Assembly: GCA_035222895.1 (NCBI GenBank)
Contig: JAVYIG010000039.1
Location: forward strand, 620,001-684,000
From: Strongylocentrotus droebachiensis
Taxonomy: Eukaryota; Echinodermata; Echinoidea; Camarodonta; Strongylocentrotidae
Direction of reading: 5' to 3'
DNA length: 64,000 nucleotides
The first letter of the stretch is position 1. The number at the start of each line of letters is the position of its first letter. Made by a program: the position numbers and the translations under genes. The notes beneath the pieces were generated by a model, which was not told the DNA's origin, made no database searches, and saw nothing but the letters and a program-made list of their open reading frames with translations. Below are positions 43,869 to 55,900 of this stretch, one piece after another.

Positions 43869-46800
43869 CCCCCTCTCCCTCTCTCACTCTCTGTAGTTGA
43901 TTCAAAGAATTATAAATTCATCATTTACATAGTTAATTAATTAATTGATTCTTTATATAGTCTTTGCTCAAAACGATGCTCAAACATGCATTTTAATATA
44001 CGTTTCTTTCTAGGATGTTCAGACTAGGCGAAACGAGATTCATATCTAGCTACAGTCAAACCTGTCTATAGCGACTACCCAAGGGAAACACAAAAAGTGG
44101 CCTTTGTAGACAGGTGATCTTTGTAGACAGGTTCCTTCAGTACATGTTTCAATGAGAAACAATTTTCCAGGGAAACAAAAAATGTGGCCTTTGTAGACAG
44201 GTGGTCACTAAAGCCGGTTTGACTGTATTTGAAAAATGCTGGTAGTCTGAATACGCAGGTAGGTCTCTAATGGCAGTTTATATTTGTATACTATCTTACC
44301 TTTGAAGGCTTCTGCCGATCCTGGTGCCTTGTTCTTATCTGGATGAAACTGTAGGGCTAACTTCCTGTAAGCCTTCTTGATCTCTGATTCCCCTGCATCT
44401 TTGGCTATACCAAGGATCTCATAGAAATCCTTACACTTTTTGATTCTGCATTATCAAAAATAAAAACAACATAATGAATGAACAGTATGAAGAATGAACT
44501 ATTGAAAGCAATCAAAAATAAATTATCACTGGTTTAATGAAAGAATACTGGGTAATTTCTGCTCAGAAATTTTGTCAAAAATGAGGAAATTGCAGGTTCT
44601 AGGACAATTATCTCCTGAACGATCATTCCCTGGAAAACTAGTGCAGAACAACTACCCTACCCTCCCCCCCCCCCCCCCCCATAAAAAATGATATCTACCA
44701 CCTACATGTAGGAGATATGGTTACTCTACCGTTAAAAAGTAACTACCATAGCAACATCACCAATAACAAAACGAATCAAGGTTTCCATGGAAGTTACCAT
44801 GAATGGCACAGGTAACGTCAATGCTAAGTTTTTTGCAGCGATACAATCTTTATAACAACTTCATTTGTAAGAAAGCAGAAAGATATAAAAAACACAAATT
44901 TGGCAAAAGTTTGAAATAAATCAGACCCATTTAAAATATGATATAACTAAAGCTACAGTGTATGCAAATGTCCAATTGGCAATTTGGTCAGTGGATTGTG
45001 AAATAGTCAAGGACAACTCGCTTGTTTGACGTGTACAAAAATATTAATAATTTTTCTGTTTTTCTCCTAAGCAGCTTCTCTATTGGGGCAATACTCTAAA
45101 TATGTTGGAGAGCATTTTACTTTAGGTCCTCTGAAAAGAAATTTTTAAAAAACCTCCAGAGAAATACATGAAAAAATAGACATTTTGGTAATTTTCTTTG
45201 ATGGAACAAATGGGAGAGTCGTCCACCACTACATCACATTAATATTGCTAATTCGGCCAGTTTAGCATTTCCTAATGTATAATGATTACAATTTTCAAGA
45301 ATTCATTTTCGGTTTTATTGGTTATTCAGTTTTATTTGATTTTGTTCAATCTTTGATCTTTTTTTCTAATTTTTCTGCTTCCTTTAAGACAATTATCTAC
45401 ATGCACATGCATGTATGCATATGAAAGATTCTTACACAGTTCTTCACTGATCTTGGCAGGCAAAGTGGCAAACCATGGCAAAGTGGCAAACCATTACAAA
45501 TGAGAGAAAAAATTGACTGCTTACTTTACTACAGCTGCTAATTGATCTGGTGTATAGTCCTTCTGAGCATCACCATTGGACGTTGTATCCGCTGATGATT
45601 GTTGTCTTGAGGCTGAGTTTCTCCTCTGTCTGGCCTGGGGCGTATTTCCTCCTTTGTCATTTTCTGCAGAAGAATTTGCTGACTGTGATGCAGTGTCGCT
45701 ATCGCTTTCGTTGGCATTCTCAAGCTGAATTAATAGGGCTGTAAAATGTTTATAACAAGAATTACAGAAATAGTATTTAACAAGATGGATTCTTAACATA
45801 TGTCACATTAAAAAATAAACCAAATCAGAAGCCTTAATTGTTCATTCAATGTTTGTTTCTTCTTTACACTTATTATTCTTAACCTGAATAATAATAAATT
45901 GGACATTTTATTTTTTGGAAAGAGGAACAGCTCTACTTGGATTTTGCACATGCGATGTAGCTGCTATTAAGTGCTAGGGACATCAATGCGAAACTGTTAA
46001 AACTCTGTACACAGCAAACCGTTGTGCATTGGTGCAGGTGTTGGTATTACAATGAGATTAGACTACAGTTTTTTTACACATGTACACAATACTAAGAAAC
46101 TGAGAAACAGATTGTGAAAAAGACCCACACTCAGACTCAGAGTCAGAATTAAGACTATAAAGTATATTTTATAGTTTAGTATTTAGTTTATTTTTAAAAT
46201 ATTTTGTAAATTAGCAACATCGCCCGTCGTCGGAAAATTTCTGCTCCAGAATCGAGTCCGACTCCAGGCATTTATTTAATATTATAAATTGGCTCTATTA
46301 TTTTAAGCATCGTGATTGGTCAAAACGCGTCACATGACATGCATCTATTTTTTAAGCATCCATGATCAAGCCAAAAAAGCACTGTAAAAAGTCATATTGC
46401 ACGCTAAGATCGATGTACGCTCCATCCAGTGCAGCGTCACATAGTTAGTATTGCATGCTCCATGTCCATGCATGCAGCGCAGCGTACGCGTAGCTAGTAT
46501 TGTACGCTCCATGATCCATCCAGCGCAGCGTACACGTAGCTAGCTAGAACTAGAGCGGGGGGGGGGGGGATATTATTGGAAAACAGAAAAAAATTATTAA
46601 CTTTTGCCTTGGATTTAGGCCTGTTTTGACTTTTGGGTTTTATAATGAGGCCAGGAATTTCAGCTGTCTGATGTATGGATTTTATTTTTACTCAAGGCAA
46701 GTGGAATCCCGTGGACTTTTTGGTAAGCTTGCAAGGTCTTATCTTTCCATCTTCTACTAGTTCTAGAGCCAAAATAACTCTAAATCGAACTCTCGTAGAC

Positions 46801-47509
46801 TACCTTTAGGTCTAAAGTTTTGCTTGTTTTGATTTTCATATGTCGCTATTTTATAAAACAAATAACACACTTGACCCTGTTGTAGATCTACGTAATGTAA
46901 ATGCATTGCAGTGTACGGTCGGTTTCTTCAGATGGTGCGCACTGTGAACTCGCCGCAAGTGGCTCGTTGCACAGTACAGAGGCAGCACCAATCTAAAGAA
47001 ACCTTGCGTGTACTGCATTCACCGCTATCGCACACTGGGCCGTGCGTTATTTGTATAATTTACCGCTCCTGAGGCTGTAATTTGTTACCGTTACTCGTTA
47101 GTCATTTTCATTAATTCTTGTTGGTAACAAACCTCATACAGATTACAGGGACACAAACATCATCAAAAGACACGATTGATTTATAATTGCGATTCAGACA
47201 AATACAAACGTAAGCTCATCTCAGTCTCAGACTCTCATCTTAACTCCAAATCACAAAAGTCAAACGCCATTTGCATTGCCATTGCCATTGCATTGATTGT
47301 GCATGATTGTGCGCAATTTATGAGACTTCACTTGGTCAATAAAATAAATGGTAGAAAATCAAATGAAGAATAGTACCATCGACTTTCTTTGTAGGAAATA
47401 ATTTCTTGGCTTTCTGGAGGAACTTAAGGGCCTTCTCTCTATCGCCATCTGACACTGCTTTCAGTGCTATTCTGACACATTTTTCACTCTCGTCGCGATT
47501 CCCTTCCAT
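36346..47509 (-). CDS. DNAJB14: ER-membrane J-domain co-chaperone, DNAJB12/DNAJB14 type
   Basis: Nine exons on the - strand: 47509-47377, 45738-45525, 44445-44300, 43624-43463, 40983-40862, 39645-39536, 38428-38377, 37536-37428, 36470-36346. All junctions are GT-AG and phases agree, giving 390 residues, near the vertebrate length. The N terminus [11 protein letters not shown] is characteristic of this family. An acidic/polar linker precedes the J domain (about 120-187), which has the HPD motif at 150-152. A Gly/aromatic region (FNMFFNGGF) and one membrane span (about 263-285, [13 protein letters not shown]) follow, then the C-terminal DUF1977-type domain ([19 protein letters not shown]). Such proteins face the cytosol from the ER membrane and recruit HSC70 for ER-associated degradation and membrane-protein folding. 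B12 versus B14 cannot be decided; the symbol is a family-level choice. It is divergent to LRPAP1. Confidence 0.93.
36514..36889 (-). mobile_element. TTAA-type MITE copy in the last intron of the J-protein gene
   Basis: Inverted copy of 57363-57729. Ends AGGCATCG and CCAATCCCT. Flanks are TCAA (decayed TTAA, 36510-36513) and an intact TTAA (36890-36893). Shared interior words include ATCTGAGATGCATGGCCCTA and CAGCATGAGCTAAATCCAGG. Confidence 0.8.
38464..39022. repeat. Two copies of a ~90-bp inverted-end repeat in one intron
   Basis: 38464-38550 and about 38933-39022 share CCCATTGC..ACT and AGGTGG(C/T)CCCTGTATT-like words and end in GTAGTCAA. The two ends of each copy are roughly complementary. 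Family not recognised. Confidence 0.5.
39215..39518. mobile_element. TTA-flanked MITE with TTGATATCAA palindrome array
   Basis: Inverted ends TGCCTCAGTCACACCTTTGC are flanked by TTA at 39212-39214 and 39519-39521. The second inverted block is GGCTTGCGTAT and GGCAAGCCGTTT. The interior holds about six copies of the self-complementary word TTCTTGATATCAAGAA. The element ends about 17 bases from the exon at 39536. Confidence 0.85.
40320..40642. mobile_element. Foldback MITE in a J-protein gene intron
   Basis: Ends TAGTGTGGTACGGTATGT and its diverged complement ACATACCATACCGCACTA. A second inverted pair is GTAGGATTTTTGTG and CAAAAAAATCCTAC. A poly-C run lies in the middle. Confidence 0.6.
42203..43439. 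repeat. Large inverted repeat with a nested DNA element
   Basis: The outer arms (42203-42285 and 43358-43439) are nearly perfect complements (AGTTCATATACAGTGTAGGC and so on). Inside are irregular repeats of AATTACCCCCTGG / CCAGGGGGTAATT with long C or G runs. In the centre a second element (about 42501-43202) has inverted ends TACCGTATTTGCCGGCGTAA and the near-complement of it. The whole lies in an intron and ends about 24 bases from the exon at 43463. A fragment of the outer repeat recurs at 44596-44690. Confidence 0.75.
43838..43876. repeat. TC dinucleotide microsatellite
   Basis: (TC)n followed by C- and CT-rich sequence, in an intron. Confidence 0.8.
44053..44225. mobile_element. TA-flanked MITE (Tc1/mariner-like)
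   Basis: Ends CAGTCAAACCTGTCTATAGC and, inverted, CAGTCAAACCGGCTTTAGTG. TA on both sides (44051-44052, 44226-44227). Interior repeats GTGGCCTTTGTAGACAGGTG. Confidence 0.8.
46420..46545. repeat. Degenerate tandem repeat with GCAGCG/GTAGCTAG words
   Basis: Two to three imperfect copies of a unit of about 60 bp (GTACGCTCCAT...CAGCGCAGCGTACACGTAGC). In the first intron of the J-protein gene. Identity unknown. Confidence 0.55.
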
Positions 47510-47674
47510 CTTTGCCTGCATTTTCACCTTTGACACGGATAATAAATACGTACGTATTTTACGTACCGGTACTTTAACATCTTTTCATCGCAGAGGGAGC
47601 TATTAAAAACAAAACGGACAGCTTTGGTAGGTAGCCATTGGCCAAAGCCAACATTTTTTGTTACAGAGGAGTCA

Positions 47675-47891
47675 GCACTATGGATATGACTGACAAAGAA
47701 AGCGGACAAAATATACAGTTCCTCAGGTAGATAAAGGAACATCCCTTCACTGCTATTATGTAAAAAGGTGAATATGCATGTGCGCCTGTTCTACACATTT
47801 TTACACAATAGCAGTGAAGGGATGTTCATTTGTCTACCTGAGGAACTGTATATATTTTGTCCGCTTTCTTTGTCAGTCATATTCATAGTGC
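47675..47891. mobile_element. Foldback element with ~90-bp arms between the two ER genes
   Basis: The left arm starting GCACTATGGATATGACTGAC and the right arm ending GTCAGTCATATTCATAGTGC are complementary over about 90 bases with few differences, around a loop of roughly 35 bases. AGTCA flanks both ends (47670-47674, 47892-47896). It begins about 165 bases upstream of the J-protein start codon. Confidence 0.75.
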
Positions 47892-47995
47892 AGTCAACCA
47901 ATTAAAAATTGCAAAAGAACTGCAGCGAACTTCATTATATCATACTAAAAGTTTAAGAAATATTTATTGGCGAAGCATTCATGTTTAATACCATG

Positions 47996-48670
47996 CAGGG
48001 GCGGCGCCAGGTTATTTTGTTAGCCGGGGGCGAATGGGCGCGCCACGCCTGAAGGTGGTGTCTGAGGGGGATGTGCCCGGCCCTCCGAAGATGAATTTTT
48101 TTTTTGAAATTGATGGATAAATGGCTCGATTTGGTGCATACTTTTTGCGAAATTAAAAAGAAAACAGTCTTTAGTTCAACTAACAAGAACAAGAACGCAG
48201 GGGGGGGGGGTAGATGAATTTGTCGTTTCCATTGAACAATCAGCCATAAGGTTTAGGAGATACAAGGGATTAATTTGATTTTCTTCAGTTGGTGAAAGGT
48301 TTTTCATCGTAAACCAATGTTTGAACTTCCGGTAATGTGAATGTAATAATGACGCGTCTATTAATAAACTCTGATCGCCTGATTTGGCTTGCTTTTTCTC
48401 TCTTTTTCTTTATTTTCTCTATCTTTATTTTTTGCCCCTCTCCCCCGCCCTCCCTTACGACATAATTTAGATTTTATAGTTCTCTTTCTCCTGGCCTATT
48501 CCTCTTTCTCGTCCCCTTCCTTTTCTTTTCTTCTCATTCTTTTCCTTTCTTCTCCTTCTTTTCCTTTCCTTTCCTTCTCCTTTTCCTCTTTCTCCTTCCC
48601 TTCCTCTTCCCTTTTTTTCAAAATGATAGGGGCGGCGCACCCCCTGCCCCCCCCTGTGGCGCCACCCCTG
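47996..48670. mobile_element. hAT-like element with pyrimidine-rich interior
   Basis: Ends CAGGGGCGGCGCCAGG and TGTGGCGCCACCCCTG are inverted repeats. 8-bp flanks ATACCATG and ATATAATG match at 6 of 8. The interior is dominated by TTCC/CTTT tracts. No transposase frame. Confidence 0.65.
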
Positions 48671-49651
48671 ATATAATGTACATAGTACATACTATTCTTT
48701 TAAAAGTCATATTTCCTCTAAATATACGGATATGCATCAGAGTACATGTATTTACTTGTAACAGTAATAACCTACCCAGTAGGAAAAAAATTGTGCTTGG
48801 ACTTTCCAATATTCATGATAGCCACAGAATGACAGTCAAGACGAACATGCATTTTTGCTTAATTATTCAAAAAAATCCGATGAAGATCAGTGAAATTCAT
48901 CATAGTGCGATTGTCATTGATAATATAGCATATTTATCATCATCATCATCATCACCATCTTTTTCTTTGATATTGTCATTAAGATCCGGGGTCAAAATGT
49001 TAACATTTTCAAGAGCAAATTGATGTACATGCTATAAGTCCTTTTTTCATAATGTAGATGATCATCATGATGATCAAGTTAATTGATGTTTAATTCATAG
49101 CGAGTTTGTCTAAAACGCTATTTATTTTTCATCTCATTCTTCTTTATTTTTTCTTCTTCTTCTTTTTCTAATTCTTCTTTTTCTTCTTCTTCTTCCTTTT
49201 TATCGTCTTCCAGCTGCTTCTTTTTCGAATTCTTCTATTTGGTCTTCTTTTTCATTTTTTTTTCCTTCAGTCTTTGACTTCTCCTAGGCTACTTCTTTTA
49301 GATCACCCTTGTTCAACCGATCGGATGTTTTAGGAGTTTTAATTCCGCGCTGTTTGATTTGTTCTGTTCTGTGTTTCTGTGCTTTGCTTTGTTATCTTGT
49401 TTTCTGTTTATTTGTTGTTGTTTTTTTTTTTCGGTTGATTTTTTGTTGTGGGTTGAGTGTTAAAAAAATGAGTGTTCAGAATCGGACACGTGTAAGAAGA
49501 AACAGACAAAAATGTAAAAAGCCCTATTCCTGTCAGCAATGCACCACCCCCTCCCCCCCCCCCCTCCCCCATCTCCCCCGTTACTCTAAAGGGGACTTTT
49601 ACTGAATTGTACTCTTTAAAATATAATAATATTAAAGTAAAAAGTGTTTCT

Positions 49652-49764
49652 GCTATATCAAGGCCCTAATTATTATCCTTTCAAATTTTCAATTATAAGC
49701 TAGCTATGAGGGGAGGAAGCTAGCTTATAATTGAAAGGATAACAATAAGGGCCTTTGGTATAAC
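49652..49764. repeat. Inverted repeat upstream of LRPAP1
   Basis: Arms of about 45 bases (AAGGCCCTAATTATTATCCT and the complement near 49716-49756) around a short spacer GAGGGGAGG. It lies about 160 bases before the LRPAP1 start codon. Confidence 0.65.
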
Positions 49765-49921
49765 ACCGAGTTGGGGGGGGGGGGGGTCGGAGCAAGCGAG
49801 AGCGAATATCGCATCCAAAACCGGCTAGCTATCGCTAGCGCGCGCACTAGCTACGTACGTACGGTACATGTTACGTTACGAACGCGAACAACTTTACTGT
49901 GGTTTAAACTTCATCCTCAAA

Positions 49922-52900
49922 ATGGATCGGAAATTTGTATTTTCTCACTTAATTTTGGCGTTTGCCATTGCAAACGTTATGGCAGCTGATAAGTACGATC
50001 GCAAGTCGAATCGTGTAGGCAGGCCAGATCTAGATAAGATGGACAAGTCTTCAATGATGGGGAGAGAATTTAAGTCTCGACAAGTCATTCAAGTTTGGCA
50101 GAAGGCTGATCGTGTAAGTTCCTCATTGGTCGCCACCGCTACCGCTATCGCGCTACGCCCCCTTTACTCTTACTGTGGTCCTACCTGTTAAGATTTGTGT
50201 TGTGTTTAGGTCTGTAGTTGATGTCTCACATAATTCAGTCTCACTCTCGGAATGGTGAAACTGAAGAAAAAAATTGTTCTCTATGTATTACTATTAATTA
50301 TCAGTTTTTACTATTATTTAAGTTAACTAGTCAAGAACTGGTGTTTTTCTGGCAATTTACTGTCTTTCTGAATCATACAAGCTGAAACTTAAAGTGAAAT
50401 GGTCTTTTAAAAATAGATCTAGATATCTAGATCTATTAAACTTTAACGTTTTATAAAAAGTAAAGAAAAGGAGAAAGAAGGAGAGGAGGAGGAGGAGGAA
50501 GAAGAGAAAGAGGAGGAAGAAGAAGAAGAGGAGGAGGAAGAGGAAGAACTTAAGAAGAAGAGGAGGAGAATGAGAAGAAGAGGAGGAGAAGAAGAAGAAG
50601 ATATAACTAGGGGTTTGGGGGAGGGGGATAATGCATATGTAGTATGACCCCTCCTGGTGGAATTATACATGATAATAGGCCTGAGTCATGTCGGGATTTT
50701 CATAAACCGGGTCCCGACGGCCTTGCACCGATCGGGACCCGGTGTCCCGAAATCAGCTCGCAGGATTTGTCACTTGCCTCTATAAAAAGCGCATATTATC
50801 AGTATGTCCCTTAAAAGTGACCCTTTTTATCAGTCAAATAAATCAACACATGCATACCTCGGCACAGATCGGTATATTCTTCCATTTGACATTATTTTTA
50901 TCCTTGATTGGCGATGTTTAGTGCCATTATCGTGCCTCCAAAAGTAAAAAAAACTGGAGCAAAAATAGAAAGACAACGATCGAGCCGCCATTTTGATTCA
51001 TGCAGGTTGAATAAATCGGGTCAGAAAACATTAATGTTTGAATAATAAAACGGCTTTCTAAAAAGTACTCCTTTACAACATATAACCGATCGAATAATTT
51101 TTAAAAACAAAATATATATTTTTTCTTTGATTTTGAACACCGCATGCTTCTTTTAAAAGCTGAAAATTACTTGGTAATCACAAGAAGTTTCGATACGGAT
51201 AGCTGTTACAAGGCAAGTTCAGACTAGCCTCGGAAAAATGCGCAGTGCTCCTTTGTTAGCTGTAATGCGTGCCAGAACGAACCCAAACAAAGACGTGATC
51301 GTAACGAGAAAAAAATCATTAAAAACTACGAGAGCACAATTGGAAAGACAACTACTGCTCAAAATTACGATAATCAGATAAATAACTTGGACAAAGAATT
51401 CAATAATCGCCCAAGAAATGCCAAAGAAATTGTGATAATCGAGGAGTAACTGGGTACATTTTTATCGCAAGGGGCTTGCTGCAAATACTCGAATCCTTTG
51501 TTATACTGCTTTTTACCGCAGAGGGCGTTATTTGGTTTCTAGCCTCGTGTTAGAACACGAGGCTAGAAACCAAATAACGTGTAATTCTGACATATCTGCA
51601 GGCCCATTCCGATATGATTGTTCCTATAGTAACTCCTTAAATATCACTATTTCTGTGGCTTTTCTTGGACAACTATTGTATTATTCCTCTAAGTTTGTAT
51701 CTGCTTACGATAATTTTGAGTAGTTGTCTTTCCAATTGTGCTCTCGTAGTTTTTAATGATTTTTTCTTGCTACGATCACGTCTTTGGGTTCGTTCTGAAA
51801 CGGATTACAGCTAACTACGAGGAGCACTGCGCATTTTTCCGAGACTAGTCTGAACTTGCCTTGCAACAGCTATCCGTATCGAAACTTCTTGTGATTACCA
51901 AGTAATTTTCAGCTTTTAAAAGAAGCATGCGGTGTTCAAAATCAAAGAAATAATATCCATTTTGTCTTTTAAAAATTATTCGATCGGTATGTTGTAAAGG
52001 AATACTTTTTAGAAAGCCGTTTTATTATTCAAACATTAATGTTTCTTTCAACCTGATTTATTAATCCTGCCGAGAGACCCGGCCAGTACAGTAGCTAGCT
52101 AGCAGCTGGCAACAACAACCCCAGGCATGGGGCGAACTGCTTTGCAACCCATATTTATATCAGCAGTTCGGATTGATTCAGGATGAGCTAGAATATGATT
52201 GGTAACAATTAAATACTTAAGTTTCAAGGTGGAATGATTTTAGTGTTGTGCAAAACTGCAATTTCTTACATATTTCATTATTTTTTTCGAAGCGTCGGTT
52301 TTCACAAAACGAAACCGGGACCCGACGGCAACGGTCGGGTCCCGGTGTGATCGACCGTACCGACTCAAGCCTACATGATAATATTTAGAACATGTAGGGT
52401 CTATACCAATGTATCTAACATCTATTTCTTCCTATGACCTTATGACATTCCTCTTTTTCTCCCCCTCCCCCCTCTCTCTCTCTCTCCCCATGGATAGATG
52501 AATCTGGCTCAAACCAAGATGAAGGATCTGCACAGGGAGCTGCTCCGCATTGATGGCATGTACCACAAGATGAAGAAGGAATCGACCGCAAAGCAGCCGG
52601 ACAACAGAATCAAAAGTGAAAAAGAAACAGAAATGAACATCCAGAAACAGATTGGAGGTAATAAAGAAACAGTCAAAGCTGTCACAGTGGCCACCTCTTT
52701 ATAAAGGCCACCTCTGACCTGTCTATACTGTCTTCCTCTTGACCAGAATTTGATGTGTTGACCCCATTTTTTCCAATGGTTTACAGCTTTTTTCCCCCTT
52801 TTATTTATATAGGCAGGTTACTAATTACAGATTTCCTCATCATTTGTAGGAAAGTATAACAAAGTTTTGTTGGGGTGGGTGAAGGTAGGGGGTGGGGAGG

Positions 52901-55900
52901 TTTTGACAGTAACTAAAGCAATGGTGCAAGTTGAAAGGATGCATGCATCATTCACATATTTGTGGGTCCATAAATATGGCCTCATAAGCATCCCAGTAAG
53001 GTGGTGGGGGCAGGAAAGGGATGGAGCAAGACAATTTCAGAGGTTGAACGCTTTATCAAAGTGTGTACCGGTATCGACAGTTTACCACATTTATTACCTT
53101 AGGGAGAATTTGCCACTTGCTTCTTTTTTTTTTACTATTTGTTTTTCTTTTTTTTTTGGTTGTCTTAAGTCCACCACTGTTGGTATTAGCACCAAGGATG
53201 TATGTTCCTATTCTGATACTCTATGTGCAATCTATGATTAAACACTTTCACTGCATGCTTGGTAAGGTCTATTTTAGAACCAGAAATAAAGCAAGAAAAA
53301 TCAGAAAGGCAGACCCATCACTTACTTATTATTGGTCCGATTTATTTTAGAACAAATACCATCCTGTTTCTCTCATTTTTCTGCTTTCATTCAAGTGAAA
53401 TTATTATAAAGGTTGGATTGCCTTCTAAGGATGACATCACAAAGGCATAAAAGGCAGCGTAGGAATTGCAAATAGTGGTAAAAGTTAATACTAATACCTC
53501 CTTTGTTTACTGTACAGAAATCATGAAAAAGTATGGTATGGCTGGTGGAGCAGACCGTGATCCGAAGATGAAATTCGAAGGCATGCACATGCCTTTCGAA
53601 GACCGCAAGGTTGCCCAACTCTGGCACAAGGCACAGAAAAGTAAGAATATTATGAGATTTCAGGATGTCTCTGGATATCTGTATATTTATGTGTTGTAGT
53701 ACTTAGTGATGAGGGGGAGGGGGTAATAGTGGTGGTAGTGATGGTGACAGTGGTTGCGGTGTCGGTGCCGATGGTGTTGGTGGTGGTAGTGGCTTATGAT
53801 AATGATGATGGTTTTAGTGTTAATGTTAATAGTAGTGGTGGTGGCAGTGGGGGTGATGGTGGTGTTGATGGTGGTGCTTGTGGGGGTGAAGAGGTTCATG
53901 GTGTTGGTGATAAACGTTGTGATGATAATAGTATTTGTATTTTTTTTTTTTAATTTAAAAAAAGAGATGGTGGTGCATGTGATGGTGAGTGTCATGGTAA
54001 TAAGATTTGTGGCATTGGTCGTAAACCTTGTGATGATAATAGTATTTGTAGTGATGGAGTTGGTGGTGGTATAGTGGTGCTTGTGATGGTGAGTGTCATG
54101 GTAATGAGGTTTGTAGCATTGGGCGTAAGTGTGGCGATGATAATAGTATATAATTTGTAGTGATGATGGTTTAAGTGATGGTGGTCGTGCTAGGGTAGAT
54201 GGTGGTTCTAGTGATGGTAATGAGGTTTGTGGAGTTGGTAGTAAACGTTGTGATGATAACGTTTGTAGTGATGGTGGAGTTGGGGGTGTTGGTGGTGAAA
54301 TCAGGGTCCTTGTGGTGGTGGTGCTGGTGTTGATTGTGGTGCATGTGATGGTGAGTGTATAATGGTAATGAGGTTTGTGGTGTTGGTAGTAAACGTTGTG
54401 ATGATAACGTTTGTAGTGATGGTGGAGTTGGTGGTGTTGGTGGTGAAATCAGGGCCCTTGTGGTGGTGGTGCTGGTGTTGATTGTGGTGCATGTGATGGT
54501 GAGTGTATAATGGTAATGAGGTTTGTGGTGTTGGTACTGGTAGTAACGTTGTGATGATAACGTTTGTAGTGATGGTGGAGTTGGTGGTGTTGGTGGTGAA
54601 ATCAGGGTCCTTGTGGTGGTGGTGCTGGTGTTGATTGTGGTGCATGTGATGGTGAGTGTATAATGGTAATGAGGTTTGTGGTGTTGGTAGTAAACGTTGT
54701 GATGATAACGTTTGTAGTGATGGTGGTGTTGGTGGTGAAATCAGGGTCCTTGTGGTGGTGGTGCTGGTGTTGATTGTGGTGCATGTGATGGTGAGTGTAT
54801 AATGGTAATGAGGTTTGTGGTGTTGGTAGTAAACAGTAAAAAAGGGGGGGGGGAGGAAATAATAAAGTACCGGTAATGAAAGTAAAGTATCATTTTCATT
54901 GTAAATATTCCTTCCTTCCTTCAAGTGAAAACAAACAAACCATCAGCAGTATTCCAATCCAAATCATTAACATCCATTTTTTGTATCCGCCCAGGTAACC
55001 AGTTTACCAAGGAAGAACTTGAGGAGCTGAAGGAGGAACTGTCCAAACATGAAGAAAAACAAAAGGACTTTGACCAATTAATGGCAGAGGTTCATGGAGA
55101 AGGTAGGAAAGCTCAGAAGGGCCGGCCAGCTTATATTTAGTGAACCAAGGGTCAAATAGGTCTGCGAGCAGGCATATTTTATCTGATCAGAGCAAGTCTG
55201 GGATACGTGGTCATTTGGTGTCCCAAGTGTTTTGGAATTTCGAACATGAACTCACATCAAATGTGTGGTTTCACTCCATGTTTTAGTCTGATCTAAGTGC
55301 TAGAAGGAGTATGAAAATGAAATAATGATCAGGTATACCAAAATGTTAAATGTGGGAGGAAATAGCTTAGACTCACCATTAGCAACAATCATGGTAGTTG
55401 CTGTTTATTTTTTTTTACCTTTTTTTCTCTTTTTTTTAATTTTTTTTTTAAATATCTTTTATTCCTACTTCAGAAAAGAGTTTTCTTTTTATTACTTTGA
55501 AACTCCATGTTTTTTTATGCCTCCGTTACGAAGTAGCCGGAGGCATTATGTTTTCGGGTTGTCCGTCCGTACGTCTGTACGTACGTACGTACGTACGTCT
55601 GTACGTACGTACGTCCCGTTCTCGTGATCGCGTTATCTGAAGAACCGATTGATGGATTCCTGCCAAACTTTGGTCATGTATGTATCTTGCAGAGCCAATG
55701 AACTGATTAGATTTTGGGGTCACGAGGTCAAAGGTCAAAGGTCACAGGGCTCATTATGTATGCAAAAACAGTTTGTGATCGCGTTATCTGTAGAACCGAT
55801 TGATGGATTCCTGCCGAACTTTGGTCATGTATGTATCTTGCAGAGCCAATGAATTGAGTAGATTTTGGGGTCACAAGGTCAAAGGTCAAAGGTCAGAGGG

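Noticed and set aside
53687..54924. His/Thr/Asn-rich and Val/Gly-rich open frames
   Set aside because: Produced by the GTG-rich minisatellite; no start context, no domain, and inside an LRPAP1 intron.
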